A stretch of DNA of 64,000 nt from Streptococcus parasanguinis (GTDB lineage Bacteria > Bacillota > Bacilli > Lactobacillales > Streptococcaceae), in assembly GCF_031582885.1 (NCBI RefSeq), contig NZ_CP133988.1:1433501-1497500 (forward strand), read 5' to 3'. Made by a program: the position numbers and the translations under genes. Positions 36,296 to 44,995 of this stretch are shown one piece after another. Within the stretch, counting starts at the first letter, position 1. Each line of letters opens with the position of its first letter. Under the pieces are notes generated by a model. The model saw only the letters and a program-made list of their open reading frames with translations, was not told where the DNA came from and ran no database searches.

Positions 36296-37555
36296 TTAAT
36301 CTTCTCCAAACAATTTTTCTGCTTGCCAGTTCATATATTCAAAAACACCATTATTAACCTGACCATATTGTTTTGCAATTTCTCCTTTATTTTGTAAATA
36401 AACCCAAGCACTTTCTGGTGAATTGTCTCCTCTAGCAGACATCAGTTCACTAACTTCATTAACACCTGACAAAACCAATTGTGTGGTGTACCAGTGCCTA
36501 AAGATATGGGGTGAAATATTATTTTCTTGCAAGAGTTGACCAAAAAAGACAACCTCTGGGTCATCAGATTTAAGAAATATTGGAATCATTTCTTCGCGAA
36601 TAATCTTACGAAATCGTTGATAGTACACATCGTATGACAATGCTTTCCCTTGCTTGTTAAGGCTTAATGGACCATAATCTTTCTCATACCTTTTACCTTC
36701 TAGGTAGCTCATATAGTCATTGTAGGTGTCTAAAAAGACCTCTAAGAAGATATAAGGTACAGCTTGAAGTCTTTCCTTTTTAATTCGTCCAGTTGACTTT
36801 AAATCGCTTCTAAGGGGCATTTCTTTTCGCAGATCAACCTCAATTTTAAATACTTGATTATCACTTTGGTGAAATATGATACCTGCCCCCAAAGGGCTAT
36901 CTTCACGTCTTACATTACAAGCTTCTGATGGTCTTAAACCAACAAATGCTCCCAAGGCAACAGCCATAAGTAAATCCTTGTGACATTGAGCAATGTGAGC
37001 GAAGAGCATTTCAAAGGCGCTGTTTGGCATATCTCTAAAAATTGACTTCTGTGTGTTGCTATCATCAACAAATATCTCAAAATTCAGCTCTTTTCTTTTG
37101 ATGACTCTGCCTCGTCTATTGGTAAACGTATTGATAGAATAAAGGTCTTTTGGCTTCAATTTAACCTTTCCTTTTCGTTCATTCAAGTATAGAGTTAAAA
37201 AATCAAGAACTGCATTTACACATTTTTCGACTGTACTTTTCTTTCTATTTTTTCTATCTTCTGGAAGTTGTCCTAAACCATAAAGCATAAAAAACTCCTT
37301 GACCATTTCTAAAGTTAGTTGATCAAGATTGTTAACCCCAACTGTTCCGTATATAAAATTCAAAAATTTAACAACGTATGAAAATCGTTTGTTTCCATCG
37401 TCTGAAATAGATTTAATCTTTGTGGCAGATTTTACATATCTATGAAAATCAGTGAATTGTAATGTGCCATCATCATGTTTGAGTGCAATCAATTGCTTTG
37501 TCACGATGTTGTTATCACCTAAAACCAGCGAATGTTTATAAACTACAAATTTCAT
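36296..37555 (-). CDS. Tyrosine recombinase, first gene of the trio operon
   Basis: 419 residues with an N-terminal SAM-like core-binding part and a catalytic part: box I arginine in GAFVGLRPSEACNVRRED, HIFRHWYTTQLV for the HxxR, and the tyrosine in SAWVYLQNKG. All key residues are present, so it should be active. GGAGAA lies 5 bases before ATG 37555. The next gene begins 12 bases after its stop. It is the only intact canonical recombinase of the island. Confidence 0.85.
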   Translation of the reverse strand: MKFVVYKHSLVLGDNNIVTKQLIALKHDDGTLQFTDFHRYVKSATKIKSISDDGNKRFSYVVKFLNFIYGTVGVNNLDQLTLEMVKEFFMLYGLGQLPEDRKNRKKSTVEKCVNAVLDFLTLYLNERKGKVKLKPKDLYSINTFTNRRGRVIKRKELNFEIFVDDSNTQKSIFRDMPNSAFEMLFAHIAQCHKDLLMAVALGAFVGLRPSEACNVRREDSPLGAGIIFHQSDNQVFKIEVDLRKEMPLRSDLKSTGRIKKERLQAVPYIFLEVFLDTYNDYMSYLEGKRYEKDYGPLSLNKQGKALSYDVYYQRFRKIIREEMIPIFLKSDDPEVVFFGQLLQENNISPHIFRHWYTTQLVLSGVNEVSELMSARGDNSPESAWVYLQNKGEIAKQYGQVNNGVFEYMNWQAEKLFGED

Positions 37556-37706
37556 TAATTCTCCTTGTTTATCATGACTGAAGGTTCTGACTGGCTTTTA
37601 GGATGTCAATACGCAAAAAAACGACCAAATCAGTACTGTTCTCCTTTGAGCTCTAAACTGCAAAAAGGAAATATCGATGAGTACTTTCATTGATCGTTAT
37701 TATTAT

Positions 37707-37784
37707 TTAAATTAATTCAATAATAAAAGTAACTTCATCTAAGTAATAAGAGCAATTAACTAGCTCAGCAACAACGATAACCAC
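37707..37784 (-). CDS. Possible 25-residue leader peptide upstream of the recombinase operon
   Basis: GTG 37784 is preceded by AGAAGGAG with 5 bases spacing. The frame encodes 25 residues (MVIVVAELVNC then SYYLDEVTFIIELI), hydrophobic in its first half. It reads toward the recombinase gene that starts 152 bases later. It could be a leader peptide or a type I toxin, or chance. Low confidence. Confidence 0.25.
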   Translation of the reverse strand: MVIVVAELVNCSYYLDEVTFIIELI

Positions 37785-37802
37785 AGCAACTCCTTCTAAA
37801 CG

Positions 37803-37904
37803 ATGAAAGGAATATCCGCCGTGGCTATCTATATACTTTTTTTCTTTTACTTTGGTAAGTTACTTTTGTTATTTTTACTTTTTCTGTATTATATCATATT
37901 TTGA
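37803..37904 (+). CDS. Possible 33-residue hydrophobic peptide
   Basis: ATG 37803 opens a 33-codon frame with one continuous transmembrane-like segment (IYILFFFYFGKLLLLFLLF). No ribosome site precedes it, and T-rich DNA easily gives such frames. It is opposite in direction to the 25-residue frame, with only an 18-bp GC-richer patch between them, a layout that type I toxin-antitoxin pairs also show. Confidence 0.2.
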   Translation: MKGISAVAIYILFFFYFGKLLLLFLLFLYYIIF

Positions 37905-37948
37905 TTAAATTGTCATCTGAGATAGTGATTTTAAAAAAGCTGGAAATT

Positions 37949-38015
37949 TTTTCAATTGTATATTTTGACAATAAAAAACACTTTAATATCAATTTAATGA
38001 TTTTAGAGCGTTTTT
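37949..38015 (+). repeat. Right copy of the 67-bp direct repeat
   Basis: Matches 29682-29750 at about 60 of 67 positions including the hairpin (CACTTTAA...TTAGAGCG, weaker here). Together the copies bound the five-gene recombinase operon (an 8.3-kb span). Confidence 0.75.
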
Positions 38016-38216
38016 AGCTTATTTGATTTTAAAGTTGTCGTCTATTCCTCAGAATTACTTGAAGAACAGGAAAAATTCGACAACAAAGTAAGTCGATCTA
38101 TTCAGTTATAAAACCTATGAAGGTCTTTCTGCTGGAACTAGCCACTCCTACTTTGGAGATGTAGATTATACTCTTACTTATTCAACTGATAATATCCCTC
38201 ATGATTTCTCCTCATG

Positions 38217-38336
38217 ATGCGTCTGTGGGACTCAAAAGTTTTGGGAAACCTTTTGAGGATTAATTTCGTTTCACTAACAAACTCACACACTCCACATGTA
38301 GTGTTAGCTTTTTTCTATACTAATAGACGAAAGAGA
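38217..38336. repeat. Left copy of the repeat flanking the Abi gene
   Basis: Shares TGTGGGACTCAAAA, TTTCACTAACAAAC, CACACTC and ACATGTnGTG with 40436-40582 in the same order and orientation. The inner part differs: the right copy carries a 25-bp palindrome absent here. Confidence 0.7.
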
Positions 38337-38666
38337 AAAAAAGTGATTTTAGAATTATACTGTAGAAATAAATATTAACTTTGGTAATGACTAACTTTCT
38401 AAAATATCTTCAATAAGCGGTTCTATCCTCTGGATAATAAATCAGAAATTCTAAACTGCATGTAAACTCTATACAATTCAAGGTACTTCAGAAATCAAAC
38501 ATCTTCAACACTATTTTCAACTTATCTAAATAAATAAAATAAGGAGGAAAGTTTATTAACCTTCCCCCTTATGACTTTTTGAAAACCTCTTTCAAGGATT
38601 TCACGCCGTCGTGGCACTAAAATATAACTATATTATTCTATCATAACCAGCAACTTTTTGCAACAC

Positions 38667-39869
38667 TTACTTGCCAATTCTATTAAAAAAATTTTTATTA
38701 ATATCAAACTTCAATAGTAACATATTTTTTAAATAATATGATTGAATAGCTCGATCAATCCTTTTAAGAGAGAATCTATTAAAAGAATTTAAAATTTTTA
38801 AACCTTGATAAAACTTTAAAACTCTATTATTCCTTTTAGGAGTAAGTAACAAATCAGAGATAAAAAGTCTATTGATTAGAATACTATTTCCCGTCCTATA
38901 TCTGGTTATGAGACCAAAGTGTGCCAATTGGTTTCTCAACTCACGCAGTATTTCACAAGCGTTAATGAATTTTTCTCGACTCCCACTAATAGAGGAATCA
39001 AATCCCATCTCACTCATAATTTTATTTTGTATAGCAATGTCTAATCCTTGGAATAAAACCAGCAAGTCATTCAACATTAGTGTATCAATAATAACCCAAA
39101 GCGGAGGATTTTTATAGCTAGAAATATATGGATATTTAATTTTACAGAAGTCTGAATAAGATAATTCAAAAAATCTTCCCTCTATGTTATTAATTTGAAT
39201 CGTCACATTCATAGAACCGTTTAATGAAGAAATATTACTAGGAGTATTAGAAGCTTTTATTGAAAATCTCCCTCGATATTGATTTATTTTAAGGTCATCA
39301 ACTATTCCATCAAAATCACCTTCTAGGTTGTAATATACATCTCCGTTACGAGTATGAGAGGTACTAATTTTACCTGTAAACATTACATCTTTAATCTTGG
39401 CAGAAATAGTATGCACTCTAAAAAAAGAATGCGTTTTTTTATTATCTCCATGAGTATAAAAATACTCTGTAAAAGAATTTCGATTGTGTGCTATCGGTAG
39501 CACATAACAATTGATATCTAAATACTTTAAGTTAGAAGCAATACCATTATTGCAATGAACTTTTGAAAATTCGTATGCAATTCTCGACTTCAGTTCAACC
39601 TCAATCTTTTCGATTTCTTGAAATAGGTACTTAGCTATATTTCTATCCAATGTGTATATTCTCTCAAAATCTTTAAAAGAGACTCTTTTCATATATTTTT
39701 TAGGGTTAGAGGTCTCCAAAAAAATAGTTTCAAAACCATTTATAGAATTAAAATAATTTTTCTGCTGAATAAAACTTACCATCCCTGGCTCATCGGTAAT
39801 CTTCAAATTCCTGCCCCGTTGAATCAAAATCTGCTCTTCAATAGTTTTAAACGCTTTTTCTCTAGTCAT
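38667..39869 (-). CDS. Abi_2 (AbiD/AbiF-like) abortive infection protein
   Basis: 400 residues. The N-terminal half matches the Abi_2 family (EEQILIQRGRNL...QQKNYFNSINGFETIF...RIYTLDRNIAKYLFQEIEKIEVELKSRIAYEFS). The C-terminal part has LRNQLAHFG (about residue 315), an RNxxxH motif typical of HEPN ribonucleases. These proteins abort phage infection, probably by cutting RNA. It stands alone as one gene between direct repeats at 38217 and 40436, as a mobile cassette would. Codon use is very AT-rich. The start ATG 39869 has only a weak ribosome site. Confidence 0.82.
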   Translation of the reverse strand: MTREKAFKTIEEQILIQRGRNLKITDEPGMVSFIQQKNYFNSINGFETIFLETSNPKKYMKRVSFKDFERIYTLDRNIAKYLFQEIEKIEVELKSRIAYEFSKVHCNNGIASNLKYLDINCYVLPIAHNRNSFTEYFYTHGDNKKTHSFFRVHTISAKIKDVMFTGKISTSHTRNGDVYYNLEGDFDGIVDDLKINQYRGRFSIKASNTPSNISSLNGSMNVTIQINNIEGRFFELSYSDFCKIKYPYISSYKNPPLWVIIDTLMLNDLLVLFQGLDIAIQNKIMSEMGFDSSISGSREKFINACEILRELRNQLAHFGLITRYRTGNSILINRLFISDLLLTPKRNNRVLKFYQGLKILNSFNRFSLKRIDRAIQSYYLKNMLLLKFDINKNFFNRIGK

Positions 39870-40011
39870 ATTTTATTATCCATCTGCAATATCTTTGATT
39901 ATATTATATTTTCGAAAATATAACTATCAAATATAAAAGCCTTAATAGTTATTTTTCTTGTTTGCTTTCAAAGTCATTCAACAATTTCAGTATACCACAA
40001 AAACGCAAATT

Positions 40012-40100
40012 AGGCTGTAACGAAAATGTTTTCCAGCTGTTATTACAGCCTTTCTTTTTCTATAACTGTACCTCAGTTCCCTCTGTGAAGGGTACTCTAA
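40012..40100 (-). pseudogene. Gene-end remnant with terminator, copy 1
   Basis: On the - strand a frame ends KIRVPFTEGTEVQL-stop (stop 40062-40060), followed by a hairpin AGGCTGTAA/TTACAGCCT (40051-40012). The same tail (EGTEVxL or EGTEExL, then stop and hairpin) recurs at 41951-42010 and 47396-47480. The parent protein is not recognised. Confidence 0.5.
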
Positions 40101-40152
40101 TTTTCCTATCCTCTTAAATGCTGATGTGGTCTAGAAGTTGATTCATCATAAC

Positions 40153-40310
40153 TCATTCAAATTTATCTAAATCTAGTATCTGATACATCTGCTTAGCATA
40201 GTCCTTATGAAGAAGATTTGTTGCTTGCTCTAGCAAAATAAAAATTACTTGATACCTCTAATCACGTACCTCTCATCATAGATTTTATAAATTACAAATA
40301 ATCGTAATCC
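40153..40310 (-). pseudogene. Decayed RelE/ParE-type toxin fragment
   Basis: One frame reads GGLRLFVIYKIYDERYVIRGIK, matching the C-terminal core of RelE-superfamily toxins (LRVGDYRVIYEIYD-like). It is then shifted into a second frame ending ILLEQATNLLHKDYAKQMYQ and a stop at 40153. Several frame changes and stops show it is dead. No antitoxin gene is visible beside it. Confidence 0.4.
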
Positions 40311-40435
40311 ACCTACTTGTCGTCACGATGCAAACCGCTATATATTATCAGCTACTGATCCTTTTTAAACGTTGGATAGAATTTGTTTATATAGGAGGTG
40401 AAAGTTTTGACATCAATGCTACAGCCCCGTTATAA

Positions 40436-40582
40436 TGCATCTGTGGGACTCAAAAGGTTTGGGAGTTCAAAGCTCCACTGGAGCTTTGAAATAAAAAAGC
40501 GAGAGATTTAGCTACGTTTCACTAACAAACTTACACACTCAACATGTGGTGCTAGTATACTCCTATATTAAAGAACGAAAGT
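40436..40582. repeat. Right copy of the repeat flanking the Abi gene
   Basis: Same order of blocks as 38217-38336. It contains a perfect 25-bp palindrome at 40466-40490 (TTCAAAGCTCC, ACT loop, GGAGCTTTGAA), absent from the left copy. Confidence 0.7.
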
Positions 40583-40758
40583 AACTGAGTTGTTGTTTAA
40601 AATTAAAATGTAGAATGAAACTATTTTATAGTTACCATTTTTCAACTTTATAGCTGATAATTGTCACTTAAAAAATTTACTTGCTAACTTGTAAACTTGT
40701 TGAGTCTCTTTACTTTTAACGTCCCAACTACCAAATTCTTCTTTAATCAACTCTTTTA

Positions 40759-41637
40759 TTATTCAGCTTTTTTCTCAATCAAATACCAACTAGGAATGAT
40801 TTGCTTCATATCATCATACCATTCTAAAATTTCCTTAGCTTGATTTTGCATTACTGCTATTTCTTCAACTCCGTAAGGTACAGCCCAGGGAAGTGCTCCT
40901 ACTAAGTTACTTAGAATATAGATAGCGAGAAGCTTCCAAAATAAATCCGGAACCTTATAATCAAAATATCCATCTATCATACCAGACGCAAAAGAGGGAG
41001 AGACTTGAGCAGACCATACAATACGATTGAATTCCTCCCAAGGATCTCCAAGATCAAATCGATCAAAGTCAATGACATAAATTTCTCCATCTTCACCAAT
41101 CATGAAATTCCCGATATGATAATCTCCATGTTGGAAAACCTGAGGTCTATCTTTTAACAATTCTCGATTTGCATTTAAAAACTCAATAAAGGTCTGACCA
41201 TTTTCATATTGAACGGGACATTCTTTGTATTTGAAGATTTTGTCATCAATTTTTCGATTATAAAAGACCTCCCAATCTTCACGAACTTCTGTAATAGGGA
41301 GTGAATGAATTTTTTGAAGGATTCTTCCTGCTTCTACTCCGTAAAAGTATTGTTGTTCTTTTGAAACAGTTAAAATGGTTTCTCTTGCATCTTTCCCGTC
41401 TATCCATTCGTGTAAAGAATGCACTTCGTCATCACAGAGTTCTATGCTAATCGGTTTACACATAGGAACTCTAAGAAAAGCTACTTTCTCCATCATATCA
41501 AATTCATATTTTTTAGAATCTAACTTCTCCTTATCAGAAACACGCAAGAAATATTTTTGCTGATTTTGATCTGTCACACAATATTTTTTATCATCTGACC
41601 AGCCTTTATTTATGGCTATCTTACTAATAAAATTCAT
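40759..41637 (-). CDS. Aminoglycoside phosphotransferase family kinase
   Basis: 292 residues with a protein-kinase-like fold: N-terminal KYFLRVSDKEK, catalytic loop FQHGDYHIGNFMI and metal-binding VIDFDRFDLGDPWEEF. Such proteins phosphorylate aminoglycosides or other small hydroxyl-bearing molecules. Whether this one confers resistance cannot be told from sequence. ATG 41637 is preferred (GGAGAG upstream) over TTG 41640. It stands alone between decayed gene-end units (40012 and 41945). Confidence 0.82.
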   Translation of the reverse strand: MNFISKIAINKGWSDDKKYCVTDQNQQKYFLRVSDKEKLDSKKYEFDMMEKVAFLRVPMCKPISIELCDDEVHSLHEWIDGKDARETILTVSKEQQYFYGVEAGRILQKIHSLPITEVREDWEVFYNRKIDDKIFKYKECPVQYENGQTFIEFLNANRELLKDRPQVFQHGDYHIGNFMIGEDGEIYVIDFDRFDLGDPWEEFNRIVWSAQVSPSFASGMIDGYFDYKVPDLFWKLLAIYILSNLVGALPWAVPYGVEEIAVMQNQAKEILEWYDDMKQIIPSWYLIEKKAE

Positions 41638-42164
41638 CAAGCACTCTCCGATTCACCTTCCAACACTTCTTGCAGTTTTCACTAGTAACCCATCCAGTTC
41701 GTCTACACTTTAGTTTCCTATATGTAAAAATATCTTAATAATGCGCTATCTAGTTGCTTTCCCTAATAATAAAATTAAAATGTGTCTCACCGTATCTGAA
41801 AGCTGATAAACTAAATCGTTCTAAAATTCAGTTGATGATTTAATAATCATATCAATTGTTTTCATACTTTCTACTTTCCTAATCAACTTTCAAATATATA
41901 GCGTTTTCATTTTTTTCTTATCCTATTATATCATTATTCAAAATAAAAAACTGTAACTTACTAGTTACAGTTACTCACAGATTTTCTTCCGTTCCTTCAA
42001 GAAATTTATAAGTTGACTTTTAGAATTTGTTCAGTTATCAAAGTTCATTTAGCTTTCTACTATGTACGATTCTTGCTTGATAGCGGAGTAAATTTTCTAT
42101 TCTACACCAAAAGCAAAAAGGATATATTTTTAATAAATTCCATTTGAAAACAATTCCTGTTCTA
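41638..42164. other. Non-coding 527-base gap
   Basis: AT-rich. It contains gene-end remnant copy 2 (stop at 41978-41976, tail FLEGTEENL) with terminator ACTGTAAC/GTTACAGT at 41951-41972. Read on - with the following T-run, this can also terminate the lantibiotic-immunity operon. Nothing else recognised. Confidence 0.55.
41945..42010 (-). pseudogene. Gene-end remnant with terminator, copy 2
   Basis: Tail FLEGTEENL-stop on the - strand, with upstream frame broken, followed by hairpin ACTGTAACtagtaaGTTACAGT and six T residues. Homologous to copies at 40012 and 47396. Confidence 0.5.
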
Positions 42165-43532
42165 TTATAGTAATGGTAATTCTAACTTTACACATGCACC
42201 ATGTTTATTCGAGTTGTTTTCTAATATGATGCGTCCATTATGTAATAACATTATTTTCCAAGAATTATATAAACCTAAACCATAGTTTGTAGCTGAATGT
42301 CTACTCTTATCTCCACGGTAAAATTGCTCCGTTCCTCGTTTTAAATCCTCATTAGAAAATCCTGGGCCTTCGTCTATCACAGATATTGAAAGTATATTAT
42401 CTGTAGTCATTATTAGTAATTCAATGTTGGATTTGTCTGGTGAATATTGAATAGCATTACTAAATATATTTTGAATGACTCTTTCAAATAATTGTACATC
42501 TATCATTACATCTGAATCTTCACAATTAATAGATTTAGATATAGTACGGTCATGTATTAGTGTAATCTCTCTCGCTATTTCACTAACTCTTTCGATTATT
42601 TCTGACACCTTTACTTTTTTTAAATTCAACGAGTTTAATTTAATTGACTGATTCATCTCCATCAGAGCTTTTGTATAATCTGATATACGTGTTGAATTTT
42701 TTATAATGTACTCTACATAATCTTTTTGTTCATCAGTTAGATCAGTTACCTTTAACAATTCAGCATTACCTTGGACAATAGAAACCGGAGTTTTTAAGTC
42801 ATGCATTAATGCCGATATCTGACTTCTCTTATTCTCTTCTTTAATCCAATTTTCTCTTAATGAATCACTTAAGGCTTTTTTCATTATATCAAGGCTATTT
42901 AAGACATCATTAAATTCTTTGATATTTGAACTTCCTATTTCAAAGTCTAATTCTTGGTTGGCGATTTTATCTGATGCCTCTAGCATTGGCGATAATTGCC
43001 TTGTTATTCGTTTTGCCCAGATTAGAGTAGCCACAAATGCACTCATTAAAAAGAAAATGATTAATAAAAATATTAATAGTAAATCTACACTAGGGAAATA
43101 TTTTTCCATCCAATCATTATTGTAGTGTGGCTCTAGTGAATAATGGATTAATACATATCCATCATTCCTTTTAAATTCTATAAATGAAGAATATGGAGTT
43201 GAAAATCCCTCATGATTGTGAAAATTCTTAGCTTTCAGTTGAATAGCTTCATCCATATTAGTTTTTATCACTTCACCATCTGGCGATAAAAACATATAGC
43301 TAGCTCCTTTAGGTATCAATGCTTCATCAAAATCTATTTTATTTAAAATTTTATATTTATTTTCTTGTAATAAATTTTCTGTATGGTTAGCCGGAAGAAT
43401 CAAACCAACACTATAAAACGCTGTAAAAGTTAATAAAGCTAGTACGATGGCACATCCTAAACCAACTCCAACAGTCATTAAGTATTTAAGAAATACTATT
43501 TTGAGCGACTGTCCTTTTCTAATTAATTCCAT
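42165..43532 (-). CDS. Sensor histidine kinase of the lantibiotic immunity cluster
   Basis: 455 residues: a transmembrane helix near the N terminus (about 14-35), an extracytoplasmic loop of about 105 residues, a second helix (145-165), HAMP-like linker, HisKA box ALMHDLKTPVSIVQG with the phosphorylated histidine, and an HATPase_c domain (NIFSNAIQYSP, DEGPGF, GLGLYNS). The long loop suggests direct peptide sensing. It follows the response regulator with a 10-base overlap. The closest functional parallel by layout is the LcrRS-LctFEG system of S. mutans. Confidence 0.88.
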   Translation of the reverse strand: MELIRKGQSLKIVFLKYLMTVGVGLGCAIVLALLTFTAFYSVGLILPANHTENLLQENKYKILNKIDFDEALIPKGASYMFLSPDGEVIKTNMDEAIQLKAKNFHNHEGFSTPYSSFIEFKRNDGYVLIHYSLEPHYNNDWMEKYFPSVDLLLIFLLIIFFLMSAFVATLIWAKRITRQLSPMLEASDKIANQELDFEIGSSNIKEFNDVLNSLDIMKKALSDSLRENWIKEENKRSQISALMHDLKTPVSIVQGNAELLKVTDLTDEQKDYVEYIIKNSTRISDYTKALMEMNQSIKLNSLNLKKVKVSEIIERVSEIAREITLIHDRTISKSINCEDSDVMIDVQLFERVIQNIFSNAIQYSPDKSNIELLIMTTDNILSISVIDEGPGFSNEDLKRGTEQFYRGDKSRHSATNYGLGLYNSWKIMLLHNGRIILENNSNKHGACVKLELPLL

Positions 43533-44182
43533 TTATAACCAATCCCCCAAACTGTAGAAATTGGATTTTCACCAAATTTTAAGAACTTTGCTCTAATATT
43601 TTTTACATGTTCTGATATGGCAGAAGAATCACCAATCCCATCAAATCCAAAAATCATTTCATATATTTGTTCTCTTGAAAAAACTTGTCCCTTTCTCTTT
43701 GCTAAAAGTTTCGAAATTTGATACTCAGACTTTGTCAGATGAATTTCTTCTTCCTTCACAAATACTTGATTGGAGGATAAATCAAATCTTATATTCCCTA
43801 GGTTTAAACTCGAATGTTTTTCTCTTTGTTCTCTTCTCAGATGAGCTTCTACCCTTGCTAACAATTCACCAACACCAAATGGTTTGGTAATATAGTCATC
43901 TCCTCCACTTAATAAGCCATCTACTATATCCGTTTCCATTGCTTTTGCAGTTAAAAAGATAATCGGACAATCCACTTTGCTACGTATATTTTTACAATAG
44001 CTGATTCCATCAACCTCTGGCATCATTACATCAAGTAATATTAAGTCATATTTCCCCAAACTATTTTCATCAATATCTACCGTGGTTTGGTAAATATCAA
44101 CAATATGATCTCCTTTTATTAAAATATTCTTGATTAGAGTCAGCATATCTAATTCATCATCTATAACAAGAATTCTTGCCAT
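43523..44182 (-). CDS. Response regulator (OmpR family)
   Basis: 219 residues: receiver domain with ILVIDDE, the phosphorylated Asp in LILLDVMMPEVDG and K in FLTAKA, then a winged-helix DNA-binding domain ending IGYKWN. It partners with the kinase that overlaps its end. GGAGGTGG precedes ATG 44182. It probably controls the ABC transporter operon upstream; a pair of 13-bp direct repeats at 46475-46515 is a candidate binding site. Confidence 0.9.
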   Translation of the reverse strand: MARILVIDDELDMLTLIKNILIKGDHIVDIYQTTVDIDENSLGKYDLILLDVMMPEVDGISYCKNIRSKVDCPIIFLTAKAMETDIVDGLLSGGDDYITKPFGVGELLARVEAHLRREQREKHSSLNLGNIRFDLSSNQVFVKEEEIHLTKSEYQISKLLAKRKGQVFSREQIYEMIFGFDGIGDSSAISEHVKNIRAKFLKFGENPISTVWGIGYKWN

Positions 44183-44254
44183 ACCAAACCACCTCCATAT
44201 TTATAAATATTTTATTATTATACCATATTCCATTTACAAATACATTTAGAGCTA

Positions 44255-44995
44255 TTATTCACTGATCGACTTTCCACCCCACCTATTGAACCATAATAAA
44301 GAGCCAGTAAAAATGACTACTGTAATAGGTATTGCTACATATCCCCACATGGTAAACTCTTTAATTAAATATGAGCTATCAGCCAATTCACTACCAACAA
44401 TATATGTTGCAGATAATCTCGATGACCAAGTACAAGGTAAAAAATACCAGATGTTTTCACCTAAATTGGTTATTGAAAGTAAAGCAATCAATGTTTCTAC
44501 AAATCCCAATCCAATAGATGCACCACCACCTAACATAATTGATACCCATAAATGAATCATATATGTAGATAAACATCCTATAAAAACTAATAATAATTCA
44601 ATTAACCAAGCCATAGTCCGTTGATTACCAAATAGCATTGCAAATATAAAAACTGCTAAACTTATAGAAAATAGGAAACTCAATAAGAGCATTATAAGTT
44701 TTCCGCCATAAGCCTTGCTTCTGGATTTTGTAGTTGATAGAATCACTTGAAATCGTCCAGCACTTGCTTCCATGTCAACAACCTTAGATGTAATAACACC
44801 ACAGATTATTGGTAATACCGCTCCTAAAAGTACAAAATAATTTTTTATGATATCCATATCAGAAAAATTTTTTAGACTTGTCATAGTTGCTGCCCCATAG
44901 AAGAATAGGGCATATAAAACAGGTAAGATAAAGTGAGCCCATGGAACCCATGTATGCTTCAATTTATAAAACTCTGATTTTAATATATTCATCAT
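44255..44995 (-). CDS. Lantibiotic immunity ABC transporter permease (MutG/LanG type)
   Basis: 246 residues with six transmembrane helices; MNILKSEFYKLKHTWVPWAHFILP is the typical N terminus of the second permease in lantibiotic self-protection transporters. Its ATG shares bases with the stop of the E-type permease upstream. With F (ATPase) and E it would expel lantibiotics from the membrane. Confidence 0.82.
   Translation of the reverse strand: MMNILKSEFYKLKHTWVPWAHFILPVLYALFFYGAATMTSLKNFSDMDIIKNYFVLLGAVLPIICGVITSKVVDMEASAGRFQVILSTTKSRSKAYGGKLIMLLLSFLFSISLAVFIFAMLFGNQRTMAWLIELLLVFIGCLSTYMIHLWVSIMLGGGASIGLGFVETLIALLSITNLGENIWYFLPCTWSSRLSATYIVGSELADSSYLIKEFTMWGYVAIPITVVIFTGSLLWFNRWGGKSISE

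Larger units (their letters stand above)
37556..38666. other. Non-coding 1.1 kb between recombinase and Abi cassettes
   Basis: No full gene is seen. It holds two overlapping very short frames on opposite strands (37707-37784 and 37803-37904), the right 67-bp repeat (37949-38015), a decayed open stretch 38092-38217 (41 codons, no start, residues such as YEGLSAGTSHSYFGDVDY) and the left copy of the 120-bp repeat (38217-38336). The rest is AT-rich with no clear signal. Confidence 0.6.
39870..40758. other. Non-coding stretch with decayed gene ends
   Basis: No intact gene. It contains a hairpin and a gene-end remnant near 40012-40100, a decayed RelE-type toxin (40153-40310) and the right repeat of the Abi cassette (40436-40582). 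Confidence 0.6.
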
